The position numbers and the translations under genes are program-made. Positions 18,526 through 27,674 of a stretch of DNA of 37,252 bases are shown piece after piece. The stretch lies in the NCBI GenBank assembly GCA_003427395.1, contig BFEA01000013.1, positions 1,369,944-1,407,195 of the forward strand. Direction: 5' to 3'. Below the pieces are notes generated by a model. It saw only the letters and a list, made by a program, of their open reading frames with translations. It was not told the origin of the DNA and ran no database searches. This DNA comes from Chara braunii (lineage: Eukaryota > Streptophyta > Charophyceae > Charales > Characeae). The stretch's first letter is position 1. Each line of letters starts with the position of its first letter.

Positions 18526-18842
18526 GGCCGCGGTCATGGTGGAGGAAGAGGATCCGCCGCCCAGAGGGTAGTGGCTAAGGTAGCTACTATGTGGGAGGTA
18601 GGGGTAATGGTCCCTCGCAAGGTGGTGGAGGTCCTAACTCCATAGGGGGAAGAGGTGGAGGTAGACGGCCATACCCAAAACACCGAGGGATAGCTGAAGG
18701 CAAACCTTGGTTAGAAATGGGTATAAACGAAAAAGTTTGGGAAGAACGTCGTAAGGCCGGTCAATGCTTCAAATGTGGTGACCCCGACCACATTGTTCCC
18801 TTTTGTCCTAATTATAGGTACCCAAAAGAAAACGGCCAGTAG
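18526..18842 (+). pseudogene. gag: Element D gag end: Gly/Arg-rich linker and CCHC zinc knuckle
   Basis: After the TGA at 18523 (CGA in an RG run would fit) and a frameshift near 18590, the frame reads GGRGNGPSQGGGGPN, GRGGGRRPYPKHRG, then EGKPWLEMGINEKVWEERR and the zinc knuckle CFKCGDPDHIVPFC (CX2CX4HX4C, about 18769-18810). It stops at TAG 18840-18842. This part binds the element's RNA. Confidence 0.82.
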
Positions 18843-18861
18843 AGGTTGCAGTTGCCTCTAC
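18821..18861 (+). promoter_or_regulatory. Candidate -1 ribosomal frameshift site, element D gag/pol
   Basis: C CCA AAA (18821-18827) lies in the gag frame and fits X XXY YYZ. Eleven bases later a perfect seven-pair stem GTAGAGG (18839-18845) with CCTCTAC (18855-18861) encloses a nine-base loop and covers the gag stop. The -1 frame is open to 19078. The place, spacing and stop overlap match the site in element C although the heptamer differs. Confidence 0.55.
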
Positions 18862-19284
18862 AGGGACTCTGGATGCAAGCAAACTGTCAACGTCCCATCC
18901 AGAGGTCCCAATGGCAAAGACTAAGACGGTAATTGGCCCCCACCTAGTTAGCTGCCTAGAAGTTGCTTGTGCTAGGACTTCACTAGGTGGTTCCCTCACA
19001 AGCATAGGTGATGAGATGATCACTCGTCGTCGCGCTTGGGCCGAAATTAAGAAAAGAAAGGGCAGTTACTTATTGTAGACATAGAAGTAAGTAAAGTAAG
19101 AGTGGCCGCGTTAATAGATAGTGGGTCAATGTGCAGTTATATTAGCAAGAAAGGGTTGCAGAAGATGCGCCTAGGGCTGAAAGTTCAGAAGTTAGATCAA
19201 CCTATCATAAGCAAGCTAGCGGATAATAGAGAAATGATGGTTGATAACTATATTGAAGCGGTTAGGGCATACTTCCGGTTGTAG
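18843..19284 (+). pseudogene. Element D gag-pol linker and protease
   Basis: The -1 frame after the slippery site reads VEVAVASTGTLDASKLSTSH and on to a TAG at 19076-19078; a one-base shift then gives the protease frame. It has AALIDSGSMCSYIS with the catalytic D-S-G intact (about 19108-19125), then KGLQKMRLGLKVQKLDQP and a stop TAG at 19282-19284. The frame resumes directly after it with the protease end. Confidence 0.75.
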
Positions 19285-19965
19285 GCAGAGGGAAAGGTGG
19301 AACGTGTTCTGCACTCCCTTACACTCTTAGAAGAGGACAATCTCCCTTTCGACATGATTCTAGGAACTGACTGGGGTGAGGCCGCCAATGCAGATGTGAA
19401 ACTGGGTGAGCATGAGTGTTGTTTGCCGAGTCTTACACGTGGAAAGAAGAAAAATCGACTTTACCATGCATCTGGCATAGAGAATAGCCTATCCCTTTGT
19501 TGCATGAGTGCCCCCGCGCTCGCCCATCATGTAGTCAAGAACGACCTCACCGACCAAGTGTTTGTTGCATATGTGCGCCCGGTGAGTGAAGAAAAGAAAG
19601 AGGAAGAGTTGATACCCCCCAATGTGCACAAAGTGCTTGTTGAGTTCGTTGATGTTGGGGAGGCCCTAAGTGGAGTGGTTGAGAGAGAAACCAAGCACCT
19701 GATTGAGCTAGAACCCGGTAACCGGATTCCCAAGGGCCCTATCTATAGGATGTCTCCAAAAGAACTGGATGAGTTGCGGAAGCAATTAGAGGAGTTGCTT
19801 GAGAAGGGGTGGATTAAACCAAGTTCCTCGCCATTCGGTGCACTGGTCTTGTTTGTACCAAAGAAAGGTGGCGAACTGCGAATGTGTGTAGACTATAGGG
19901 GATTTAATACGATAACCGTTAAGAATGTGGAGCCGTTACCACGAATAGATGATCTCCTGTATTGA
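19285..19965 (+). pseudogene. Element D protease end and reverse transcriptase N-half
   Basis: From 19285 the same frame continues with [20 protein letters not shown], the second conserved block of a retropepsin, then a variable linker, the [21 protein letters not shown] and [20 protein letters not shown] blocks, and the RT fingers with [20 protein letters not shown]. It ends at TGA 19963-19965 after RIDDLLY, where an extra base shifts the frame just before the palm. Confidence 0.85.
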
Positions 19966-20398
19966 AAGTTCAGGGTTGCAAGTATTTCTCTAAGATTGAT
20001 CTGAAGTCGGGATACCATCAGATTGAGGTATTGCCCGAGGATCAGCACAAAACGGCTTTCCGAACGGGATATGGCCACTATGAGTTTGTGGTGATGCCGT
20101 TCGGCTTGACTAATGCCCCTGCAACCTTCCAAAGATAAATGAACGAGTTGTTTCGTGATTGGCTTCATAAATTTGTTGCTGTTTATTTAGATGATATACT
20201 GATTTTTATCAAGAATATGGAAGAGCATGAGGATCACCTTCGAATTGTGCTTAATAAATTGCGAGAGGCGAAGTTTAAGATTAACCCAAAGAAGTGTGAG
20301 TGGGCAAAGCGTCAGGTCCTTTACTCGAGACATATGGTAGACGGTGATGGGATTAAACCGGAAGACACTAAGATTGCAGCCATTAGAGATTGACCAAA
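19966..20398 (+). pseudogene. Element D reverse transcriptase palm and thumb
   Basis: The frame resumes as [20 protein letters not shown] with the first palm Asp, continues through [17 protein letters not shown], meets TAA at 20136-20138, then MNELFRDWLHKFVAVYLDDILIF with the YLDD catalytic box intact, and the thumb LRIVLNKLREAKFKINPKK. It ends at TGA 20391-20393, where TGG (Trp of RDWPNP) is expected. Confidence 0.85.
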
Positions 20399-20660
20399 CC
20401 TTCGCACGTTGATGGAACTACGCTCGTTTCTTAGTTTGGCAAACTATTACGACAAGTTTGTTTGGAACCTTACGGGATCAGGATTGTACCGCGTCCTTCA
20501 AGCGTTTAAAGAAGTGTTTGATTAACTATCCGGTGTTAAAAGTTGTAGACCCATCTCTGCCTTTTATCGTAACCACTAACGCCAATCAATACGGGATTGG
20601 TGTTGTACTCCAGCAAGATGATGGAAATGGGTACATACCTGTAGAGTTTGTCCTATAGAA
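20399..20660 (+). pseudogene. Element D connection and RNase H start, with deletion
   Basis: LRTLMELRSFLSLANYYDKF and VWNLT precede a deletion of roughly 55 bp relative to B at about 20477. Then SFKRLKKCLINYPVLKV, FIVTTNANQYGIGVVLQQDD follow. The RNase H acidic residue seen in TTDAS of E and C is Asn here (TTNAN). The frame ends at TAG 20656-20658 through the same two-base deficit found in B. Confidence 0.82.
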
Positions 20661-21336
20661 TACCTAACGAAAAGGTCGCCGCTTCTACCTATGAGAGAGA
20701 GTTGTTCGCTCGGAGGGAAGCAATGAATCATTGGCAACATTATCTGCTAGGACATCATTTTAAAGTGTACTCGGATCATAAGACACTTCGTTGGCTTAAA
20801 ACCGAGGCCCGTATGACACCTAAACTGACCGGGTGGGCTGGGGAGATTGATCAGTTTGATTTTGAATTGAAGCCAGTAAAGGGAAAGTACAATGTTGTCG
20901 CTGATGCATTCAGTCGAAGGGCTGACTTTTTCGGTGCCACACAACCTCCCCTTGGATTACTCCGACCGCTACCTATTCAGTCGAAACCTGGGGACTTCGT
21001 GTCTATAGCCTTTATGGACACTAAGATGAAAAGAAGAAACAAAAAAAGTCAGGTTATGGTTATAGTAGACCGTTTTAGCAAGTTTGTTGTGTTTGTTCCA
21101 CTTCCTGGAGAAGCAAGAACTGAATTGGTGATTAGGGAATTTTTTAACCATTGGGTGAAGGATTTTGGGCATCCCTTGACTATTGTAAGTGATAGGGATT
21201 CNCGGTTCACAGGAGAGCAGTGGCAGCAACTAATGAAGGTATACGGTTCCAAACTGATTATGTCGTCAGGTAGACACCCTGAGACAAATGGACAAACTGA
21301 GCAGATGAATAAGATGCTGCAGCAAGTGCTGCGCAT
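20648..21336 (+). pseudogene. Element D RNase H fused to integrase core by deletion
   Basis: The frame has RNase H (NEKVAASTYERELFARREAM, HFKVYSDHKTLRWLKTEARM, KYNVVADAFSRRADFFGAT) and passes directly into TQPPLGLLRPLPIQSKP of the integrase. About 365 bp present in B, including the whole HHCC finger, are gone, with CCA as possible microhomology, and the fusion stays in frame. In the core the first catalytic Asp is Ala (VSIAFMD, GCC at 21008-21010); VSDRD and GQTEQMN are kept. The frame ends where the MITE-like insert begins. One base (21202) is N. Confidence 0.85.
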
Positions 21337-21775
21337 GACACGTGGTTAACGGGGGGAACCCCAGTTTCAGCTCTTGAGTAACAGGTCCAAAACTGAACTT
21401 AGGGTTTGGGGGTGAAATTTTATGTTTTTTTTTTTTTTTTTTTTTGCCTGTTTTTGTCTTACTTCAAGGTTGTCATGTATCAAATTTTGTCTCATTTGGA
21501 GCATTGAAATTTCCTCAGATAACTTGTGATAAGACCATTTCCAAAACGCTGAAAATTCTGAAAATTCGCTGAATCCAAAATGTCATGCAAGTGCACTTTT
21601 GCCTTACTGTTTCACCCTGTTTTTTTTTTTTTTTTTTCGTTTTTTAAAATGGTTTGTTGATATGGTATGCAGTTTATGGAATGATGCAATTTTTGGTTAA
21701 AAAGGCCTTCTGTTGTTTTTATAAATAGCATTAAAAAAATGGTGAAATTTTACGTCTCCGTTAACCGCCTCTCGT
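21337..21775. mobile_element. MITE-like insertion in D integrase
   Basis: The insert lies between GCTGCGCATG and AATCCGGCCAGATCAG, which are contiguous in B. Near its ends are GTGGTTAACGG (21342-21352) and CCGTTAACCGC (21758-21768), inverted with one mismatch. It is AT-rich, with T23 at 21425-21446 and T-runs near 21620, and repeats GGTGAAATTTTA at both sides. No coding capacity. It looks like a short non-autonomous DNA transposon; no clear target duplication. Confidence 0.55.
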
Positions 21776-22376
21776 AAATCCGGCCAGATCAGATTGACTG
21801 GGATGAACATCTGCCAAAAGTTGCAAGTGCCTATAACAACTCTGTGCATCTAGCTACATCAGAACGCCTACTGAACTGCATCTAGGGTGGCGCCCTGGTA
21901 GATCCATTGGCTGTCTAAACCCTGATCAAGTACAGAGACTTCCGCCAGGAACCAGGAAATTCGCTGTCCAATATCAGAAAGACCTGGAAAAAGTTAAGGA
22001 GAACATTAGTAAGGCACGGCAGCCTTGGCAGATTCTTGATGTGATTGGTGATGTTGATGATCCTTCCTATGTTGTCAAGATTCCTCCACATTTGCACACG
22101 TATTCGGTGTTCCACGCTTCAAAGTTATTGCCTTGTGTTAGTAAGACATATTCCAATCATGCAGATCTATGATTCCCCCTGATATGAATGGTAAGTATGA
22201 TGTGGATAGAATTGTTGGGGAAGATGTTTACAGAGCTGGACGCAGGGGTAGACCACAGCAACAATATAAGGTCGAATTTGCCTATCAAGAACCTACAGAG
22301 AATCGCTGGTTCACAAGAGATGAACCAATAGAAACAGCACCGCATATTGTGTCATACTATTAAAGAGCTAAGAGAG
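21776..22376 (+). pseudogene. Element D integrase C-terminal region with chromodomain-like tail
   Basis: From DQIDWDEHLPKVASAYNNSV the text follows B but with a one-base loss in the SRTPTEL region near 21861, stops, and a deletion of about 120 bp at 22017 that removes the VGDLVWVKSKEF block. TYSVFHASKLLPC is still readable. The open end 22169-22363 covers YDVDRIVGEDVYRAGRRGRP and QYKVEFAYQEPTENRWFTRD, ending at TAA 22361-22363 where B has GAA. Confidence 0.82.
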
Positions 22377-22433
22377 GAGTTAACATAGTAGATAGGTAAG
22401 AATTGGAAATTTTCTCAGAGGACCTCGAAATTA

Positions 22434-22445
22434 GGCCGGTGAGAG
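22434..22445 (+). promoter_or_regulatory. Polypurine-tract region before LTR2
   Basis: GGCCGGTGAGAG stands directly before TGAAAGGC at 22446, as before LTR1 and E's 3' LTR. Confidence 0.55.
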
Positions 22446-23126
22446 TGAAAGGCTTTCCACAATTCAGACCCCAAATTCGGATCTCAGGGTCAGATGCCCA
22501 GGCCGAGAGAAGCCCGAATTCGTCAAACTCAGAAAAGTGACAATCAGGTACCTCAGCAGTCTGGTCCAACAGGCACCTAGCAAACAGTCACGTCTCAGGG
22601 ACAAGAGTCACGTCTCATTACAAAAGTCAGAAGAGTCACATCCCACGAGTAAAAGGTAGTATCACGGGCAAAAATTGTGACCCACAGGCAAGAGACACTG
22701 TCCACAGTCAAAAGTCATGTTCACAAGTGAAAAGTTGTGACTCAAGGGCCCAAGCAGCAGCAGTCCAATAGAAATTCGGAAAGGTTCCAGGCCTTGACAT
22801 TCAGTAGCAGACAGGCCGTGGGGATGTGGTACCGGAACCAGACAGGACCCTAGAAACAGAGGCTGGCACGAGTTGAAGTGCAAACCAAGACTACAAAAGG
22901 ATTGGCCAGCGTCACATTCGGGCAGATTGCTCATTCGCAACGAATGTGGAAGTGCTGGTGCACTTGTGCGCTAATGTGAGGGGCAGAGCGCTGGAGCCAG
23001 AGTGCTGTGCAAAAAGGGAGAAAGAGAGAGGAAGACAGCATTGGCAGAGAGAAGGCAGCCATAGCTGCGCCAGNGCAGGGTGTTAGTGTTAGTATTTAGT
23101 AGTAGTCTTCAGAGAGTTAGTAGAGT
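22446..23126 (+). mobile_element. LTR2, left portion (3' LTR of D)
   Basis: It starts TGAAAGGC and aligns with LTR1 (5535-6225) base by base. TACAAAAGG lies at 22892 and GCCATAGC at 23058. It is interrupted at 23126 by element E; the rest is at 31267-31643. The duplication around E is AGAGT (23122-23126) and AGAGC (31262-31266). One base is N near 23074. Confidence 0.88.
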
Positions 23127-24214
23127 TAAAGGGCGTTTACGAATTAGACCCCAGATGAATGCCCCAACAGCGAGGGGCCTTGTCGGCCAGAATTTAAATT
23201 CACGAGCAGCAATCCAAAAGACAAAGTTCCTGAGGCAAATGTCGCATCCATAATGAAACGAAAAGTCGTTTTGAACAGTCACAAACAGGTCCTGCACGAA
23301 CAGGTATTGAACACAGTTTTCAGACTAAATTAGGGTCATGTCTACTCGATGGAAAGTCATGTCTGTTCGGCAATAAGTCAAAGGCCACAGTCCCAGTCCA
23401 GTCATAATCCCACGAGTCAGTCGTGATTCAGACCAGGAGTCCAAAGACCGGCCCGATGGCCCAAAGCAGCAGCAGACCAGGGGAAAAGATACTGGGACAT
23501 ACACGTTGCAACAACAGGTACTGGGCAGGAGTCCCAATCTCCCAAACACTTGAGGCTGAATGCAGGCCATGCCAGGCCAGTCCAGCACTATAAAGGACTG
23601 GCCAGCCTCCCATTTGGACAGATGCTCATCTAGCATGAAATGTGGAAGTGCCGTGGCACTTGTGCGCTAGATGTGTGTGAGCTGCGCTAGGCTGAAGAGC
23701 AGCGCTATGTGAGAGGGAAGAGAGTGCTGGCCGGAGGAAAGGCAACCATAGCTGCGCCAGCGCTAGTTAGTATGTTAGTAGGGATAGTCAGTAGGAGAAA
23801 CCAGTGAGTAGTATTCAGAGTAGATCCTCGTGTGATAGGGAGTGTGCATGCATGATGAGTGAGAGTAGACCAGGACTATAGACAGAGGAAGAGAAGAGAG
23901 AGATCAAAGGGGAAGAAGTGAGCTATGGTGATACCTACATGTTGAGGCACTGTTGACGTTAGGCAGCTGGTGCTGATGAGCGCCAGGCTTGGGAGTTCAT
24001 GTTGATAGAAGAAGACTTGTACTCCGTTTGGCGCTGTACACTTTGAGCTCACGATGTTCTCTCTCTAATTCTGGGTTTGATAATTGAGTTGAGCTTCCTG
24101 GTTCTCATTCATTTTCTATTGGGCTTTGCGTGAGACATTGCAATCTGTGAAATCTGCGTATATGCGTGTGATCTGATGCACTCCAGCAAGTGATGAACAG
24201 TCGGGTTCCTTGCA
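23127..24214 (+). mobile_element. Element E 5' LTR
   Basis: It runs from TAAAGGGCG (TG start eroded) to CCTTGCA, 1,088 bp, and matches 30181-31261 with few differences. It has a TATA box TATAAA at 23589 in the loop of a nine-pair palindrome, an AAGTGCC/GGCACTT hairpin at 23646-23661, and ACCATAGC at 23745 (GCCATAGC in the 3' copy). Confidence 0.9.
23575..23603 (+). promoter_or_regulatory. TATA box inside an inverted repeat, E 5' LTR
   Basis: GGCCAGTCC (23575-23583) and GGACTGGCC (23595-23603) are exact inverted repeats; the 11 bases between them contain TATAAA (23589-23594). The 3' LTR copy (30624-30652) differs by one base at the right end. LTR1 and LTR2 keep only the right arm. The TATA box is the likely promoter of E's RNA. 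Confidence 0.65.
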
Positions 24215-24217
24215 ATT

Positions 24218-24229
24218 TGGTATCAGAGC
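24218..24229 (+). promoter_or_regulatory. Element E primer binding site
   Basis: TGGTATCAGAGC follows the LTR after the spacer ATT. It is the standard site complementary to the 3' end of initiator Met tRNA used by many plant LTR elements. Confidence 0.92.
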
Positions 24230-25016
24230 AGAACTGTTATTGTCACTGGACGTGGTGGCATGCTTAAGGCCGGCGAGAAGAATAAGCTGGTTCGAGTATA
24301 GCTGGCGAGAGATGAAGTAAGAGGAAAAGTGTTGGATTGGGATAGAGGGGGAAGTCTACCAAAGAAGAAGGGGCTAAGGAGGAGAAGATTTACCTGCGAT
24401 TGGAGCGATCGGAGCGTGCGTGGAATCTTCATCAACGACTACAAAGAAGAGAAGCACCTTCTGCCCCACCTACCTTGTTGATTGTAAGCTTGTGTGTTGT
24501 GTATCTCTTTCCCCTTCTTATTAGCGGTCGCTGCTGCTGTCTGGGCGAAACCCGTGGCCTGGTCTGGTCTGATAGATAGGACTAGAGAGTCAACATCTGG
24601 TCTTCGTATGAGCCATCTGGTCTGATGAGAGGTACAAAAGATAGGTTGAGGCTGGGAACTTTGCACTGTCACGGAAGAGTGTAAGTGGCTGAGAACAGAG
24701 AGAATTGTGATAAATTGGATTTGTTTTTGAAGTAAGTTTGAGTATCTCCTAGCTACCTTCTCTAACGAAAGTGACCAACCAGACCATCAAAGGCATAGAT
24801 CAGCTAAGTAACTAAACAGGCAGCAAGAAAAAAAAAAAAGTGTTATGAATAAGAAAACATTGTATATTATTTGCTTGATTAAATTTTGTTATTCTGAAGC
24901 AGCGGTATCCAGATTTTAAAAAGAAGAAGTTACAGATCCCATCTACTCAAGTAGACTAGGATCTGGGGTAGCTACCTGGTGGTCTGGCGGAGGTCTCCCT
25001 TGTGTTGTTCTCCACC
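24230..25016 (+). other. Element E leader
   Basis: It contains CTTCATCAACGAC near 24428, ATTTACCTG at 24388, an A12 tract near 24828-24839 followed by GTGTTATG, and GCTACCTGG shortly before gag. The order of these motifs matches the D leader. No coding region is supported. Confidence 0.6.
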
Positions 25017-26359
25017 ATGGATGACTATCCCATGTACGGGATAGTGACTCTGTCTGTTCTTTTGGGGCCATTATTCTGTTTCTTCTTTCCTCTCGGCTTT
25101 GGAAGAGTGTGGACCTCCCGCATGATGATGAGATTCGGAACAACGAAACCCGGACTCTCAGCGGCAGAGCAGGCATAAGTAGACCGTCGCTTAGTCGAGA
25201 AAAAGAAAGAAAAAGAACAGAAAAAGAAACAGAAAGAAGAAGAGTTGAGGAAGAAAACACAAATAGAAGAAGAAAGAATTAAAAAAGAGTTGAAAGAAAA
25301 TATGGAAAAAGAATTGCAGGAAGAATCAAAGACCATAGAGGAAAAAGATGAACCTGCAGATGACGCAGGCAGACTCATCAGACGTTGAATTGAAAGGGCG
25401 AAAGTAGTCAGACTGGTGGGTTGAGTATATAGGTCGGACCCTCAAATTGGTATGACCAACATAGCTATTTCAGTGAAAGGATTGAAGAGACGGAGGAAGA
25501 ACGAGACACGTTTATCGCAAAATTGGCATCAATTGAAGATAAAAGGGAAAAGGAACTCTTGCTAGAAGAAAAACGATCAGAATTGCACAGCAAAATGTTA
25601 GCAGCAAAGCGACAAGAGCTGGAAGAGAGAAAAAAACTGCAGGTAGAGGGTGAAAGGTTGCAAAGAGAATTACGAGCGCAGAAAAAAAAGCAATCAGCAA
25701 CCGAAGAGCAACTTGCCCTCTTGACAGAATATGTCCTCCATACAAAGCAAGAGTTGGCAGTGATGAACAAGATCTTGCAGAAAGTTGAAGCCCATCAGTA
25801 TGAATTTGAGGGAGTGTGGAATACCTTCCTACGAAGATCTGCAGCAGAAGTTGACCAACATGTGCAAGCATACATTGTAAAACTAGACGAGCAAATCGGT
25901 AAAAACTTTGACCCCCACCGTGATTGAGAAATTGGTAAGTAGCGGTGGAGGAGATGGAGGAGATGGAAATGGTGGTGGAGACGGAGATGAGAAGAAGAAG
26001 GGTGTGCTGCAAGAAGGCGCAGGGGAAGTCCGAACAATAAAAGTAAAAGTGTCGTGGACATATACCGGCAAAAAGGAAGAAAGTGTTTTGCATTGGATTA
26101 CAGCGGTTGAGTCCCATGTGTACAGGCAACGTATTTCCTATTGGGACATGGTTCTCATGGGCAGTTCATGTGGGAGATGCAATGAGTTTTGCAATTTCCT
26201 TCTAGAAAGAAGCTAATTGTCAGTCTATGGCAGAGTATTCCTAACAAACCCGTATTGAAGATTTCTTTAAAGCGGTCCGGGAATGATTTGAAGATAAGAA
26301 CTTGGCCCGGAGAACTGAAATGTTAATCCTGAATATCGCAGATAGGAAATGGAAAAAAA
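25017..26359 (+). pseudogene. gag: Element E gag, frameshifted and truncated in the capsid
   Basis: ATG 25017 (ACCATGG) opens MDDYPMY with a hydrophobic segment (VTLSVLLGPLFCFFFPLGF); TAA 25176 interrupts it and the frame continues as a Lys/Glu coiled coil to TGA 25386. In the next frame 25523-25927 carries the rest of the coil (EDKREKELLLEEKRSELHSK, VEGERLQRELRAQKKKQS), and 25908-26216 the Gly/Asp linker and capsid start (VKVSWTYTGKKEESVLHWIT). The capsid text goes on with stops (IEDFFKAVRE, EDKNLARRTEMLILNIADRK) until 26359, where it is cut by foreign sequence. Compared with D, about 250 residues of capsid end and nucleocapsid are missing. Confidence 0.85.
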
Positions 26360-26489
26360 CAATGGGCCTCGCTGCACTACTCTTGAAAAGTGTAAAACGA
26401 GAGTGAATCGTCCACTAGATTATGGAAAGATACACCGCCATGATTTTTGTCTTTTGTGCATGTGTAGAGTAGTGCAGCGAGGCCCATTG
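26360..26489. repeat. Perfect 24-bp inverted repeat around 82 bp
   Basis: CAATGGGCCTCGCTGCACTA plus CTCT (26360-26383) and its exact complement (26466-26489) flank an 82-bp spacer. The left arm begins exactly where E's gag stops matching element D, so this may be a small fold-back element. An A-tract follows at about 26499. Confidence 0.8.
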
Positions 26490-27229
26490 GCACCACTTAA
26501 AAAAAAAAAGGAACTCACGAGAAAAGAATCTTGTTGCAACTGTCACGCCCCACCACTGAGGAAAACGACAAAAGAAAAGAGCAAACGAAAACAAAAAATA
26601 AAAGAACCAACAAAGGGCGTGGCTCCACCACTCACCAACTATGCAAGCTCATAATGAATGTTCACTTAGAATATGGCTAAATGAACCGTCGTAGTTTTTT
26701 CCTTTTTTTTTCCACAACAGGGTCCTCTTTTCCCGCCGCCTATTCAGTCCCATTTTGCACATTCAGGGGCGAGGTCCTACTTGCAAAGAGGGTCGGATTG
26801 AACGCTTGAATTTGGACGCGTTCGTGGAAAGGTGGACAAAATCGAGATTGAACTGCTTTTCTGCATTTGTGCTGAAAACACGTCCACATTCAGGCGCTCC
26901 ATCCAATCCTCTTTGCTAGTGGGACCTCGCCCCAGGTGAGTGGTGGAGGGAGACTCGCTGCCCTACTGTCCACATGCATATAAGACAAAAAAAATGGCCC
27001 TGTTTTTTTTTTGTTTTTTTGTTTTTTCACCTGTTTTGATGGATTCGAGAGTTGGTTAGGGCCATACATGAGTGAAAACGTGATATAGCTTCCTTTTTGC
27101 TGCATTTGCTGTCCGCACGTCCTGTGCTTCAGTCCATAGAGAGGCCGGTACCGGTACCGCCCATAATTTGCCAACGGGTGGTACCGGTCACTTTCAGGCT
27201 CGACAAAATGCATTCTTTGGTTCGTTGAA
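26490..27229. other. Non-coding block replacing E gag end and protease
   Basis: No retroelement coding text is found here. It contains an inverted pair CTCCACCACTCACC (26623-26636) and its complement (26935-26948), the large hairpin at 26766-26933 inside that pair, T-runs at 26700-26712 and 27001-27030, and a GGTACCGGTACC palindrome near 27149-27160. The pattern suggests one or more non-autonomous fold-back transposons inserted or ligated here. Confidence 0.5.
26766..26933. repeat. 168-bp fold-back with 53-bp arms
   Basis: The left arm 26766-26818 and right arm 26881-26933 are inverted copies with about 45 of 53 positions identical; they start GGGGCGAGGTCC on each strand. The loop is about 62 bp. 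Confidence 0.75.
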
Positions 27230-27233
27230 ATAG

Positions 27234-27674
27234 GTGTGGGTGAACTGGTGGCTTAAAGCGGAAGCTAGATACCCAAAAGTTGACAAAATTATAAAGGAAT
27301 TCGCAGATGTGGCAGAGGCCCCAAGTGGTGTGGTAGAACGACCATTCAAGCATCGCATTGAAATTATTCTTGGAAGTCAGATTCCAAAGGGCCCGATTTA
27401 CAGAATGTCACAAAAAGAGTTGGATGAACTGGGAACCCAGCTGGATGAAATGCTGGAAAAGGGTTGGATTAGGCCTAGCTCCTCACCCTATGGTGCGCCT
27501 GTGCTGTTTGTGCCAAAGAAAGATGGCGGGGTCCGCATGTGTATTGACTATAAAAGATTAAATAATATAACTATTAAAAATGTTGAGCCATTACCCAGGA
27601 TTGATGATTTGCTGGATAGAGTTCAAGGTAGCAGGTACTTCACGAAAATTGACTTGAAGTCTGGTTACCATTAG
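27234..27674 (+). pseudogene. Element E reverse transcriptase N-half
   Basis: The frame picks up in the protease-RT linker ([19 protein letters not shown]) and runs through [37 protein letters not shown] and [20 protein letters not shown] with the first palm Asp. It ends at TAG 27672-27674 in GYH(Q)IEV, where CAG is the expected codon. Just upstream the sequence is foreign. Confidence 0.87.

Noticed and set aside
25512-26129. 205-codon minus-strand frame opposite E gag
   Set aside because: Antisense to the coil and capsid start of gag, with no domain of its own.
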